In this document: one piece after another, positions 19,401 to 28,505 of the stretch
How positions within the stretch are numbered: the first letter of the stretch is position 1
Layout of the letters: each line of letters begins with the position of its first letter
Assembly (NCBI GenBank): GCA_963825305.1
Contig: CAWGTA010000009.1
Coordinates: 496,001 to 560,000 of the forward strand
Direction of reading: 5' to 3'
Length of the DNA: 64,000 nucleotides
Origin: PSRJ01 sp963825305
GTDB taxonomy: Bacteria > Acidobacteriota > Terriglobia > Bryobacterales > Bryobacteraceae
Notes under the pieces: model-generated
Databases searched by the model: none
What the model was told of the DNA's origin: nothing
The model's input: only the letters and a program-made list of their open reading frames with translations
Position numbers and translations under genes: made by a program

Positions 19401-19793
19401 GCGGCCGCTTCGGTCACGTCCACCTGCGTGGTTACGGCTCCCACCGCCAGGTTCAGATTGACGTTGGCGGTGTGGTTCAATTCCAATTGGACGTTGGACT
19501 ATGGTCGCAGTGGCAAAACCAGACGCGGTCGCCGTGACGTCGTAGCGGCCTGCAGGAACATTATTAATGCGGTACTCGCCCACCATATTCGTCATCGTGT
19601 CGTATTTGACGTTGGTGTCTTTGTTCGTGGCCGTAACTTTCGCGCCGGTCACCCCGGCACCTGACGCGTCCGCTACTGTTCCCACGATGATGCCATCGGT
19701 AGCCTGTCCAAAGCTGAGCCTCGCAAACGCGAAGAGAAGAACTAATGGCGCACATACAAGTAAAGCCGCCCGCAGGCGTCGAGAGGTAAACAT
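16444..19793 (-). pseudogene. TonB-dependent receptor with about ten frameshifts
   Basis: A receptor of about 1,100 residues whose parts lie in different frames. The N-terminus has a signal peptide and a carboxypeptidase-regulatory domain (GTVADASGAGVTGAKVTATN); then come the plug (GGQRPENNSFNIDGVLNDDH), barrel segments (GKHTIKAGYSAVDVILAG; NLTLNLGVRYEYVTIPVG; PRLGFAYSPGKSGVWSIRGG) and the C-terminal barrel (FDIGVQAFNLFNHSQF, ending SAQLTAHITF). Frame changes are visible near 19500, 19335, 18360, 18285, 18110, 18060, 17945, 17640, 17450 and 17320. Between them the reading frames show no stop codons and preserve family sequence, so sequencing indels are as plausible as decay. A strong terminator follows. 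Confidence 0.85.
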
Positions 19794-20081
19794 CCTGATC
19801 TCCTTTGTGCCGGGGCAGGTGCACGCCTAGGGCCAGTGACGGCCCGGGAGTTAAGTGCTTCTCTTTACTGCATGTTAAGGGAAACTTAACCCCTCACGGA
19901 ATTCCAGGATTGGTAGACCATTGGGGCATAACACACAAAAATGAGACCTTTTTCGGAGCACCACGTCGTGAAAGTGGGCCCGTTCTGCAGTAAACGCTAG
20001 TTAATGTATAGTTACAGCCGATATGGAATCTTGCATTTTTTTTCTACAGTTTCGTAGAGAAAGAATACTACAGTACTCCCA
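19794..20081. other. Intergenic region upstream of the broken receptor
   Basis: About 290 bases with no gene. It contains a GTTAAG...CTTAAC inverted repeat (19874-19890) and an AT-rich stretch including a run of eight T near 20036-20045. The promoter of the minus-strand receptor should be here, but I cannot place it. Confidence 0.4.
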
Positions 20082-21473
20082 TTACCGGCCGACGACTGGC
20101 AGGATGGGTGGGATCCCTATGCCGCCATCTTCAAGAACCGCGCCCAATTGCAGAATCGTGGATTCTTCAAACGGGGCGGCGACCAGTTGCAGCCCGATGG
20201 GCATCCCTTGACCGCTCAACCCACAGGGCATCGAAAGGGCGGGTAAGCCCAAGACGTTAAAGGCCCGAACCATTCTGGTAGCGACCATCCGCACGTCCTG
20301 ATCGCGGTCTCGAAGACGCACCAGCTCGTCACCCACCTTGGGCGCCGTATTGGGAGTGGTCGGCATGATCAGGCAGTCCACCTCGGACCAGACCTTGGCG
20401 AACTCGATCTGCAGCTTTCGCCGCAGCCGCTGCGCGTTGACATAGTCCACCGCAGGCAGGCAACGGCCCTGGTCCAGCAGCGACAGTACATCCGCGCCGA
20501 AGCGATCTCGTAGGTTTAGATACGGCTCCAGAATAGCCGCGGCTTCCGCCAGCAAAATAATGTACCCGATGGCGTTGATGGCCTCGATGTCCGGCAGGCG
20601 GACCGATTTCACGCTGGCGCCCAACGATTCGGCGCGTGCGATGGCGCCGCGTACCGCCGATTCCACGTTCGGGTCGAGGCCCTCAAAGAAGAAGTTTTCC
20701 GGAAAGCCGAGGCGCAGGCCCTGCAGCGTAATGCCGTCCTGGGGCGTGTAGTCGATTACCGAATGCCGGGAGGAGGACGGATCGCGCGAGTCATAGCTGA
20801 CGATCGCTTTGAACACCAAAGCAGTATCGCGCACGCTGCGCGCCAGAATTCCCACGTGGTCCAGGCTCGGCGCCAGGGGCAGCATTCCAAAGCGGCTGAT
20901 CCGTCCGAAAGTCGGCTTGAACCCTACGACTCCGCAATACGACGCGGGAATGCGAACCGATCCGCCCGTGTCGGTCCCCAGGGCAGCGAACACCAGATCG
21001 GCAGCCACCGCCGCCGCCGAGCCGCCGCTTGATCCGCCGGGGATGCGCTCCCTGTCCCACGGATTGCGCACGGGTCCAAAGTGAGGGTTATTGGAAGTGA
21101 TCCCGTAGGAAAGCTCGTGCTGGTTGAGTTTGCCCATCACCACCGCCCCCGCGGCTTCGAGCGAGTCGACCACCGCCGCATTCTCCGTGGCCACGTAATC
21201 GATGACCTTCGATCCGCCCGTGGTCCGCACCCCGCGCATATCGAAGACGTCCTTCACGGCCACAGGGATTCCGTGCAGAGGGCCGCGGTCCTGGTGGTCT
21301 TTACGTTCCAAGTCAGCCAGCTTGGCGCGGTCCATTGCCGTCTGCGGAAAAAGCGTGATGAAGGCGTGCAGCGACGAATTTGTGTTGTCGATGCGGTCAA
21401 TAGCCGATTTGGTCAGTTCCGCGGAGGAGATTTGTCGTTCCTGGAATGCCAGCGCGGCTTCACGCAGCGTCAC
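20082..21473 (-). CDS. Amidase (amidase signature family)
   Basis: A 463-residue amidase-signature hydrolase. The catalytic triad is visible: Lys in IPVAVKDVF (about residue 73), the cis-Ser in PGGSSGGSAAAVA, and the nucleophile Ser in GTDTGGSVRIPAS. The family includes GatA, but there is no gatB next to it, and the adjacent gene encodes an AtzG-like small subunit. It is therefore more likely a stand-alone amidase or a 1-carboxybiuret-hydrolase-like enzyme than the tRNA amidotransferase. The start overlaps the AtzG-like gene by 4 bases. Confidence 0.86.
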   Translation of the reverse strand: MTLREAALAFQERQISSAELTKSAIDRIDNTNSSLHAFITLFPQTAMDRAKLADLERKDHQDRGPLHGIPVAVKDVFDMRGVRTTGGSKVIDYVATENAAVVDSLEAAGAVVMGKLNQHELSYGITSNNPHFGPVRNPWDRERIPGGSSGGSAAAVAADLVFAALGTDTGGSVRIPASYCGVVGFKPTFGRISRFGMLPLAPSLDHVGILARSVRDTALVFKAIVSYDSRDPSSSRHSVIDYTPQDGITLQGLRLGFPENFFFEGLDPNVESAVRGAIARAESLGASVKSVRLPDIEAINAIGYIILLAEAAAILEPYLNLRDRFGADVLSLLDQGRCLPAVDYVNAQRLRRKLQIEFAKVWSEVDCLIMPTTPNTAPKVGDELVRLRDRDQDVRMVATRMVRAFNVLGLPALSMPCGLSGQGMPIGLQLVAAPFEESTILQLGAVLEDGGIGIPPILPVVGR

Positions 21474-21658
21474 TCATCGCCCTCCGGAGCAGCCCGAAAG
21501 GAAACAGCCGGCATCGCTGACGGGGGAAGGGCCGCGGCTAGCGGACGAAAAACCGCCTCCACCGCATTTAAACCGCCCACGATCCGATCGAGATCGCGGC
21601 CGGTAGCCTCGATTCCATGAGCCTTCGCAATGGCTGCCCAGTCTCTGCCCGTGTTCAT
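21470..21658 (-). CDS. AtzG-like small subunit
   Basis: A 62-residue helical protein (DWAAIAKAHGIEATGRDLDR...) ending PAVSFRAAPEGDE. The pattern of two helices followed by a Pro-rich extended tail matches AtzG/DUF4089 proteins, GatC-like partners that wrap around and stabilise amidases. Its stop overlaps the amidase start (ATGA), supporting a complex. Assignment rests on size, shape and context. Confidence 0.62.
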   Translation of the reverse strand: MNTGRDWAAIAKAHGIEATGRDLDRIVGGLNAVEAVFRPLAAALPPSAMPAVSFRAAPEGDE

Positions 21659-21705
21659 TGTCTGTATGGAGTTGCTTTCCCTACGATACCCAATCTCGCG
21701 GTGTT

Positions 21706-22524
21706 TTACGATACAGAAACTTTAGGCGTACGCCGTGCGGCCCACTCGGCGCCTGCCAGCACCAACAGCGACGCAACGAAACTCCACAACAGAATCAGGG
21801 CCGAGTGCTGAAAGACTCCGTATTCCCGCCCGAGCTTATCACGCAACAAAGGGAACAAGAGAATGTTGAAATATTTCAGGGCTTCCAGGCCCAAACCGAC
21901 CAGGATGGCGACGGGCGCCACTTTCACCGGATCGATCTTTCGGTTTGGCAGCAGCCAGTAGACCAGAAACAGCGCCAGGATGGACATGGGCAACGCCGCA
22001 AGCTTGAAGAGAAGAAGGTTGATCCAATTTTGGACGGCGCCCGGCGAGCCCACGTTCACGGCCGTCAACATGAGCGAAACCAGAGCCAATCCCCCACAGG
22101 CGAAAATCATGCCCAAGGCGACCAACTGATTGCGCCAGTAGGGGCGGTTCTTGGTGACGCCCCAAGTCCGATTCAGCGCCACTTCGAGCGGCTCGAAAAC
22201 ACCGTTGGCGGTGAACAACAGCAGGAACATGGAAAGCACCTGAACGTTGCCGCGCGCCGGTAGGTTGCGGCGGATGAAGGCGCCCAGGTCGCCCGGCAGC
22301 GAATCGTCGAGCGCCAGGTAGATGGCCGCCTCCGCTGCGCGCCAGTGCAGGACATTGCGGCACAGCGACAGCATGACGATCACAAAAGGATAGAAGGACA
22401 GCAGCACGCTGGCGGCGATGGCCAGCGCATACACGTGCGCCTCGGTCTCGAACAGAAACCGCAGGGTCGGCATGGAATGCAACCACCAGATGCGCCGCTG
22501 TTCGGGTGATGGGATGGGGATCAA
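21706..22524 (-). CDS. YihY/BrkB family membrane protein
   Basis: A 272-residue integral membrane protein with about six hydrophobic helices (ALAIAASVLLSFYPFVIVML; LVALGMIFACGGLALVSLML; SALILLWSFVASLLVLAG). The YPF after the first helix and GVFEPLEVALNRTWGV are typical of the YihY/BrkB family. Its function is uncertain, and the old ribonuclease BN name is wrong. Probably expressed alone. Confidence 0.82.
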   Translation of the reverse strand: MIPIPSPEQRRIWWLHSMPTLRFLFETEAHVYALAIAASVLLSFYPFVIVMLSLCRNVLHWRAAEAAIYLALDDSLPGDLGAFIRRNLPARGNVQVLSMFLLLFTANGVFEPLEVALNRTWGVTKNRPYWRNQLVALGMIFACGGLALVSLMLTAVNVGSPGAVQNWINLLLFKLAALPMSILALFLVYWLLPNRKIDPVKVAPVAILVGLGLEALKYFNILLFPLLRDKLGREYGVFQHSALILLWSFVASLLVLAGAEWAARRTPKVSVS

Positions 22525-22537
22525 GTTACAGGGTAAC

Positions 22538-23563
22538 TCACGCGAGCTGCAAAGCTTCTCGCAGACCGGGGTCGTGGCGCACGCGCCAGATGCGGCTATC
22601 CAGGAAATAGTGGGTCAATCCAAACCCGCAGAAGAAACCGAACGCCAGGTCGGAAACATTGCCGAGTTGAAAGCCCGGAATGCGATACAACGCGCTAAAG
22701 ACGAGGGCCACCGCGCCGTAGGCCAGCAGGCTGTGACCGACAGCCGCGGGGATGCGTCCGTTATGCGCGCGTGCGTCGCGTGCGCCATAGCGGTTGCGGT
22801 TGTGGAACCAGATGATGGCGTGGTATTGCAAATTGTGCACGATGGTAACGGTGGGCGTGGCCGCCTGCCAGCTCAGAAATGCGAACGTCAGCCAGTGAAG
22901 CGGAATCACGGCTAGCAAAAGCAGGTATTTCGGACGATTGAGCCGGTCGCCCGCCGCCCATCGCGCCGCCTGCCGAGCCCCATAGACCAGAACGGTTGCG
23001 GCAACCACGACCCAGCCGGCGGTTTCGAAACGCGCCAGGGAAAACGGCAAGCCCAGTTCCTCCGGGTGGTGAATGAAGAAGCGGTGGAACGGCGGGAAGA
23101 CCAACATCACTCCCAGGAAGATCCGGTCCAGCGTGTTGTCGAGCGGCCAAAGGTCGCGGTTCTTCACTTTGTAGAGCACCATGAATCCATAGTGCTGCCG
23201 GATCACGTGATAGTAGGCCCACACCGCCACCAGAAGGGCGAGGTATCCTTTCCCTCCCGCCAGCACCATGACCGGGCCGAGGGAGAAGAAGAAGATCAGG
23301 CTTCCAAAGAGGAGGGTCCGATTGCGCGCGCGCGCTTCTTTATCGAAGAAGGTGCGCGACGCCGTGCCGAAGATGTGGGTGCCATCGAAGCCCAGCGACC
23401 AGAACCACCACATAAACGACATCGGCACGTGTAGCACGACGAACAGCAACAGATAGATATACCCGGCGAACCCGCTGCCGATGACCAGCGAGAGGTCCAC
23501 ACCGCGGCCGATGATCCACCGCGATTCGGATGAGATGGGAATGGGCTTTGCGACGGCCGCCAC
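22538..23563 (-). CDS. Polytopic membrane protein rich in conserved-looking histidines
   Basis: A 341-residue protein with about eight hydrophobic segments. His-rich motifs lie at membrane edges: FDGTHIFGTASRTF, YYHVIRQHYGFMVLY, IVHNLQYHAIIWFHN and a C-terminal THYFLDSRIWRVRHDP. Such His clusters in helices recall metal-dependent membrane oxygenases (for example Brp/Blh-like), but I cannot assign a family. The start is 14 bases downstream of a plausible divergent promoter region shared with the DinB-like gene. Confidence 0.66.
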   Translation of the reverse strand: MAAVAKPIPISSESRWIIGRGVDLSLVIGSGFAGYIYLLLFVVLHVPMSFMWWFWSLGFDGTHIFGTASRTFFDKEARARNRTLLFGSLIFFFSLGPVMVLAGGKGYLALLVAVWAYYHVIRQHYGFMVLYKVKNRDLWPLDNTLDRIFLGVMLVFPPFHRFFIHHPEELGLPFSLARFETAGWVVVAATVLVYGARQAARWAAGDRLNRPKYLLLLAVIPLHWLTFAFLSWQAATPTVTIVHNLQYHAIIWFHNRNRYGARDARAHNGRIPAAVGHSLLAYGAVALVFSALYRIPGFQLGNVSDLAFGFFCGFGLTHYFLDSRIWRVRHDPGLREALQLA

Positions 23564-23599
23564 GCGAGATCATCATATCGCGCGGTGAGATAATATGTC

Positions 23600-24085
23600 A
23601 TGCCACACCACCTCGCTCATACTCTGCAAGAAACCGTCGATCGGGAAGCCGTCCTGCTGCGGGCGATAGCGGAACCGGATGCCTCCGTGAAGCCATCGCC
23701 CACAGTTTGGTCCAAGAAAGAGGAATTGGGACATCTGATCGACTCAGCCGCCAACAACCACGTACGTTTTGTGCGGGCCGCGCTGGAGCTGGAATTTCGG
23801 GGCCCGGGATACCAGCAGGATGGCTGGGTGAGCTTGCACGGTTATCACGAAATGCCGTGGGCAGACATCATCGATTTTTGGCAGCGGTACAATCATTTCC
23901 TCGTGGGCCTGGTGGAGCGGATTCCGGATGACCGCTTGCCGGCGCGCTGCGTGGTCGGCGACAGCGTCCCGGTTACGCTGCAGTTCCTGATCGAGGACTA
24001 CACCCTGCACATGCAGCATCACCTGGATCACATTCTGGCGCGGCAGAAGATTACGCAGTATCCGGGGGCGGCGCTGGGCGTGTAG
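23600..24085 (+). CDS. DinB-like metal-dependent helical protein
   Basis: A 161-residue four-helix-bundle protein of the DinB/YfiT superfamily. The three metal-ligand histidines are visible: ELGHLIDSAANN (about residue 44) and the C-terminal HMQHHLDHILARQ (about 140-146). Members include thiol-dependent transferases (bacillithiol, mycothiol) and hydrolases, so the exact reaction cannot be given. It is divergent from the membrane protein at 22538-23563, 36 bases apart. Confidence 0.82.
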   Translation: MPHHLAHTLQETVDREAVLLRAIAEPDASVKPSPTVWSKKEELGHLIDSAANNHVRFVRAALELEFRGPGYQQDGWVSLHGYHEMPWADIIDFWQRYNHFLVGLVERIPDDRLPARCVVGDSVPVTLQFLIEDYTLHMQHHLDHILARQKITQYPGAALGV

Positions 24086-24114
24086 CAGGGTGCTGAGGAA
24101 GGCCCGGCCGGTCC

Positions 24115-24200
24115 CCGCTCCCTTACGGTCGCGGCTCGGTAAGCGCCTTGCAAACTCGATTCCGCGTTTCTGAGCCGCGCGCGTCAGCAACCGGAGGTTC
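24115..24200. repeat. Dispersed inverted repeat, family B
   Basis: Contains CGCTCCCTTACGGTCGCGGC and, after a core, GTTTCTGAGCCGCG, with an eroded right arm ending CCGGAGGTTCGG. It lies in the gap between two plus-strand genes. Confidence 0.65.
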
Positions 24201-24263
24201 GGTCTTTTTCAGTAGCCTGTTAAAGGGAGAAGAGTTAGCGCCACCCGAAGACAGCTTTCCTAT

Positions 24264-25826
24264 ATGCACATGAAACATCTGGTCACGATCACAGCAGTCG
24301 CTTTGACAAGCGCGCTCATGGCCGCGCCGAAGCGCACGCCCGCTCCCCCACAACCCTTGCCGCGCACGGCCGACGGCAAGCCAAACCTCGAGGGCATCTG
24401 GCAGGCGTCCAGCACCGCCGCAGCCGATCTGGAGGATCACGCCGCCCGGTACAACATGCTGGCCGGCCGGTCGGTTGTCGCCGGCGGCGAGATCCCGTAT
24501 CAGCCGTGGGCCGCGGCGAAGAAGGCCGAGAACTTTCAGAACCGGCAGAAGGCCGATCCGCTGGCGCAATGCTATATGCCCGGCGTCCCTCGGATAATGT
24601 ATCTGGATTTCCCGTTTCAAATCTTCCAGACGCCCCAGGCCGTGGCCATGACCTTCGAATGGTCGCTGGACTATCGCTTGATCTACACCGACGGCAGTCC
24701 GCATCCCAAGGACATCGATTCGTGGATGGGCGATTCGCGCGGCCGATGGGAAGGCGACACGCTGGTTGTGGACGTCAACAATATCAATGACAAAACATGG
24801 TTCGACATGGCGGGGAACTTTCACAGCGACGCGCTCCACGTGGTGGAGCGATATCGCATGACCGACCCCGATACGATTCAGTACGACGCGACCATCGAGG
24901 ATTCGAAAGTCTTCACCAAGCCGTGGACCATAAACATCGCCTTGCACCGGCGAACTGATCGGGACAGACTTTTCGAGTACGTTTGTCAGGCCGAAGCGGA
25001 AGAGGCGAACGGCGCATTCACGCGTGAGGTGCGGACGTGGTATCCGGGCGACGGAACCCCGCCTCCTGCGAGGGCCGCGGCGCCGCGTGCGCCCGCCGTT
25101 CCGCGGACGGCTGCGGGGAACATTCGCCGGACGCCTGACGGCAAGCCGGACCTGCACGGTTTTTACGAACCCGACGGAGGAGGCGCGAACTATGGTCTGG
25201 AAAGACGCGGCCCTAACGAGTTCACCCCGCCCGGACGAGGCGTGATCGTCGATCCGCCGGACGCGAAACTTCCGATGCAGCCGTGGGCCGTCCAGGAGAA
25301 AATCGACCGGAACCGGCCCGAACGCGGTTACGACGATCCGACCGCGCACTGTTTCCCCGCCGGTGTTCCGCGGTCGATGTATGTCCCGACGGCGTTTCAC
25401 ATCTTTCAAACATCCGAGTACGTCGTCTTTCTGCACGAGCGTGTGTCCTGGCGCATCGTTCCGTTGGATGGGCGCGCGCACCTTCCCGATACGATCCGAT
25501 TGTGGCAGGGCGATTCCGTAGGCCGATGGGAGGGCGACACGCTGGTTGTCGATACCACCAACCTCAACGGCAAGACCTGGCTGAACGAGGCCGGCGAAAT
25601 TGTGAGCTACGCCGAGCACGTGTTGGAACGATTCACCCCGACCGGTCCCGACACCGTCCAGTATGAGGCGACCATCACCGATCCCGTCGTATATACGCGG
25701 CCGTGGACGATCGCACTACCGCTCAAGCGCGAAAAGTTCGAGCTAACCGAAGCCGCGTGTCACGAGGAAGATCACGACCTGCCGCATCTAAAGGCCATAC
25801 GGGACGCAGCGGGCGGCAAGAAATAG
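24264..25826 (+). CDS. Secreted protein with two tandem copies of one domain
   Basis: A 520-residue protein with a signal peptide (HLVTITAVALTSALMAAPK). Two homologous halves are joined by a Pro/Ala-rich linker (about 270-285). Half one has ADGKPNLEGIW, a GVPRIMY motif, GRWEGDTLVVDVNN, DPDTIQYDATI and FTKPWTI; half two repeats them as PDGKPDLHGFY, GVPRSMY, GRWEGDTLVVDTTN, GPDTVQYEATI and YTRPWTI. Single-domain relatives are common secreted proteins of unknown function in Solibacter-like genomes. It is probably periplasmic, and the duplication may create a two-site protein. Confidence 0.75.
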   Translation: MHMKHLVTITAVALTSALMAAPKRTPAPPQPLPRTADGKPNLEGIWQASSTAAADLEDHAARYNMLAGRSVVAGGEIPYQPWAAAKKAENFQNRQKADPLAQCYMPGVPRIMYLDFPFQIFQTPQAVAMTFEWSLDYRLIYTDGSPHPKDIDSWMGDSRGRWEGDTLVVDVNNINDKTWFDMAGNFHSDALHVVERYRMTDPDTIQYDATIEDSKVFTKPWTINIALHRRTDRDRLFEYVCQAEAEEANGAFTREVRTWYPGDGTPPPARAAAPRAPAVPRTAAGNIRRTPDGKPDLHGFYEPDGGGANYGLERRGPNEFTPPGRGVIVDPPDAKLPMQPWAVQEKIDRNRPERGYDDPTAHCFPAGVPRSMYVPTAFHIFQTSEYVVFLHERVSWRIVPLDGRAHLPDTIRLWQGDSVGRWEGDTLVVDTTNLNGKTWLNEAGEIVSYAEHVLERFTPTGPDTVQYEATITDPVVYTRPWTIALPLKREKFELTEAACHEEDHDLPHLKAIRDAAGGKK

Positions 25827-25828
25827 CG

Positions 25829-25860
25829 GACAGCGGATCAGCGGTCAGCATTCAGGTCCG
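25829..25860. repeat. Fragment of family C repeat
   Basis: GCGGATCAGCGGTCAGCATT carries the same TCAGC/GCATT units as the elements at 8018, 36260 and 46739, here as one arm only. Confidence 0.4.
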
Positions 25861-25949
25861 TGCCGGCGACACGGCTCCCAGCGTGTACGGAACAACCGGC
25901 GATCTCCGAGCCGCCAGGGTGCCGTTGCTGCTGGAAGCGGGCGTCCACC

Positions 25950-26587
25950 CTACTCCGGCAGCAGCGCCCGCAAGTCATCCACCCAGTAGTCCGGCTCGAA
26001 GCGTGCCAACTCGGCCGCGTTACCGTAGCCGTAACGCACGGCGCAGATTTGGACGCCGGCGCGTCGTCCCGCTTCCATGTCGGCCACAGAATCGCCCACC
26101 ATCAGGCAGTCTTCCGGTTTCGCTTCCAACGCTGCCAGAGCGGTCAGAATCACGTCCGGCGCCGGCTTGCAGGGAAAGCCATCCGTCCCTTGGACGTGAT
26201 CGAAATACGGCAGCAGGCCAAACTGCTCCAGCACCGCTCCGCGTTGGTCGGACTACCTTTAGTAGTCGCCGTCCCTTTGCGGCCCGGCAGACCTGCGAGC
26301 GCCTCCGCCACACCCGGATATGGACTGGTCCCGGTGTGTCCCCGTCCCAGGTAACAGGTTCGGTATTGGCGGATCAGCTCGTCGATCTGTTCTTGGGTGT
26401 AGTGGGGCAGGACATCGCCGAAAACCGCGTTCAGGTGGAAACCGATGTACTTCTTCAGGAATTCAAAAGTGACGGGCGGGCAACCGGTAGTATTCAGCAC
26501 TTGCTGGACGGCGCCGCAAATATCCGCAGCGGAGTCCAGCAAGGTGCCGTCGATGTCGAAAAGATAAACCGGGAACGGCCGGATCAC
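25950..26587 (-). pseudogene. HAD-superfamily phosphatase (phosphoglycolate phosphatase-like), frameshifted
   Basis: Starts at GTG 26587, overlapping the ftsH stop by 4 bases. The N-terminal part has YLFDIDGTLLDSA (motif I) and the helical cap; the C-terminal part, in another frame, has PCKPAPDVIL (Lys motif) and CLMVGDSVADMEAGRRAG (motif IV). One indel near 26240-26255 separates the halves; joining ATTKGS with DQRGAVLEQF gives a normal 212-residue phosphatase. No nonsense mutation is present, so a sequencing indel is possible. Confidence 0.82.
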
Positions 26588-28497
26588 GCCGGCTGCGGGG
26601 GGCGCTCGCCTTCGGAGAAGCCCGGGGCACGCCGTCCGCCTTCCGGCCGCAACACTTGCTGCGTGTGGTCCTCGGCGTCCTTGCCGCCGGCGGGCAGCGG
26701 TGGCAGCGGTTGTCCGTTGATGATCTGCATTACTTCGTTGCCGTCCAGTATTTCGCGCTCCAGCAGTGATTCGGCAATCCGGATCAGAGCCTCGGAACGT
26801 TCCTCGAGGATGGCGGCGGCGACATCGTACCCGCCCTTGACGAGCTTCTTCACCTGCTCATCGATGCGGATGGCGGTCTCTTCGCTGTAGTCGCGATGCT
26901 GCGCGATTTCGCGCCCCAGGAAGATCTGCTCTTCCTTCTTGCCGAAGCTCAACGGCCCGAGTTCGCTCATGCCCCACTCGCATACCATTTTGCGGGCCAT
27001 GTCGGTAGCGCGTTCAATATCGTTGCCCGCGCCCGTGGTCATGTGGTGCATGTACTTCTCTTCAGCGATCCGGCCGCCCATCAGAATCGCGAGTTGAGCC
27101 AGCAGATAGTCTTTGCTGTAAGAATGCTTGTCGTCGATGGGTAACTGCATGGTCACGCCCAGCGCCATGCCGCGCGGGATGATGGTGACCTTGTGCAGCG
27201 GATCGGCCTCGGGGAGTAGGGCCGCGACCAGCGCGTGCCCGGCTTCGTGATATGCCGTATTACGCTTTTCGGCGTCGCTGAGGATCATCGACTTGCGCTC
27301 AGCACCCATCAGGATCTTGTCCTTGGCCAGCTCGAAATCGATCATCATTACAACCTTGCGGTTCTGACGCGCCGCATTCAGCGCAGCTTCGTTCACCAGA
27401 TTGGCCAGGTCGGCACCCGCCAGGCCCGGTGTGCCGCGCGCCAACACGGAAAGATCCACATTATCGCCGAGCGGAATCTTTTTGGTATGTACGCGCAGAA
27501 TGGCTTCGCGCCCCGTCACATCGGGACGACCAACTACCACACGCCGGTCGAAGCGGCCGGGCCGCAACAACGCCGGATCGAGAACATCCGGGCGGTTGGT
27601 GGCAGCTACCAGGATCACGCCTTCATTCGATTCGAAGCCGTCCATCTCCACCAGCAACTGGTTCAAGGTCTGCTCGCGCTCATCGTGTCCGCCGCCCAAG
27701 CCAGCGCCGCGATGGCGGCCTACCGCGTCGATTTCATCGATGAAGATAATGCAGGGCGCGTTCTTCTTGCCCTGCTCGAAAAGATCGCGAACGCGGCTGG
27801 CGCCCACACCGACGAACATCTCCACGAAATCCGAGCCGGAAATGGAGAAGAAGGGCACGCTCGCTTCACCGGCGATGGCCCGCGCCAGCAGGGTCTTGCC
27901 GGTTCCGGGAGGGCCGATCAGCAGCACGCCCTTGGGAATACGGCCGCCCAGCTTTTGAAACTTCTGCGGCTCGCGCAGGAACTCGATGATCTCCTGCAAC
28001 TCCTCTTTTGCCTCTTCCACGCCAGCCACGTCCTTGAACGTAACCTTCTTCTGCTGCGTGGAGTGCAGGCGGGCGCGGCTCTTGCCAAAGCTTAGGGCCT
28101 TATTGCCGCCGCTCTGCATCTGCCGCATCATGAAAATCCAGAAAGCGATCAGGACAATGAACGGCGAAGCGTTGAGCAAGATGGAAATCCAGTTACCCGA
28201 ACTGGTGTCCTTGATCTCGACGTTGACGTTCTTATCCTGTAGCTGCTTGTAGAGGTCAGAGTAGTTGGTCGGAATGAAAACGTGCAGGCCCAGGTTCTGA
28301 TTCTGGAAGACGCCGTGTACTTCATTACCGCTGATGGTGATTTCTTTCACCTGGCCTTGCTGCACCTTATCCATAAACTCGGTAAAGGTGAGAGTCTGCT
28401 CCTTGCGCCCCTGGCCGGTCCGCACCACGGCGAACAGCAACACGGCTATGCCGATCAAAACAACCCAGAAAAGTGCGGTCTTAATATTAGAATTCAC
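26584..28497 (-). CDS. ftsH: ATP-dependent zinc metalloprotease FtsH
   Basis: A membrane-bound AAA+ protease for quality control of membrane and regulatory proteins. The 637 residues are in standard order: first transmembrane helix (about 8-25), periplasmic domain, second helix (about 105-124), Walker A GPPGTGKT (195-202), Walker B IIFIDEID, SRH region ATNRPDVLDPALLRPGRF, and zinc site HEAGH (417-421) with the downstream metal ligand region. The C-terminal tail is Pro-rich. Its 5' end is 8 bases from tilS, and the tilS-ftsH order is a widely conserved arrangement. The intact essential gene contrasts with the many broken neighbours. Confidence 0.97.
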   Translation of the reverse strand: MNSNIKTALFWVVLIGIAVLLFAVVRTGQGRKEQTLTFTEFMDKVQQGQVKEITISGNEVHGVFQNQNLGLHVFIPTNYSDLYKQLQDKNVNVEIKDTSSGNWISILLNASPFIVLIAFWIFMMRQMQSGGNKALSFGKSRARLHSTQQKKVTFKDVAGVEEAKEELQEIIEFLREPQKFQKLGGRIPKGVLLIGPPGTGKTLLARAIAGEASVPFFSISGSDFVEMFVGVGASRVRDLFEQGKKNAPCIIFIDEIDAVGRHRGAGLGGGHDEREQTLNQLLVEMDGFESNEGVILVAATNRPDVLDPALLRPGRFDRRVVVGRPDVTGREAILRVHTKKIPLGDNVDLSVLARGTPGLAGADLANLVNEAALNAARQNRKVVMMIDFELAKDKILMGAERKSMILSDAEKRNTAYHEAGHALVAALLPEADPLHKVTIIPRGMALGVTMQLPIDDKHSYSKDYLLAQLAILMGGRIAEEKYMHHMTTGAGNDIERATDMARKMVCEWGMSELGPLSFGKKEEQIFLGREIAQHRDYSEETAIRIDEQVKKLVKGGYDVAAAILEERSEALIRIAESLLEREILDGNEVMQIINGQPLPPLPAGGKDAEDHTQQVLRPEGGRRAPGFSEGERPPQPA

Positions 28498-28505
28498 GAA
28501 TCCTC

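Noticed and set aside
20082..21658. GatA/GatC of the tRNA amidotransferase
   Set aside because: No gatB nearby, and the small subunit looks AtzG-like; the general amidase call is safer.
24123..25619. Minus-strand frame of 498 codons
   Set aside because: Antisense to the internally duplicated secreted protein, which has a signal peptide and conserved motifs.
25703..26890. Plus-strand frame of 395 codons over the HAD gene
   Set aside because: Arg/Pro/Ser-rich shadow; the minus strand carries HAD motifs I and IV.
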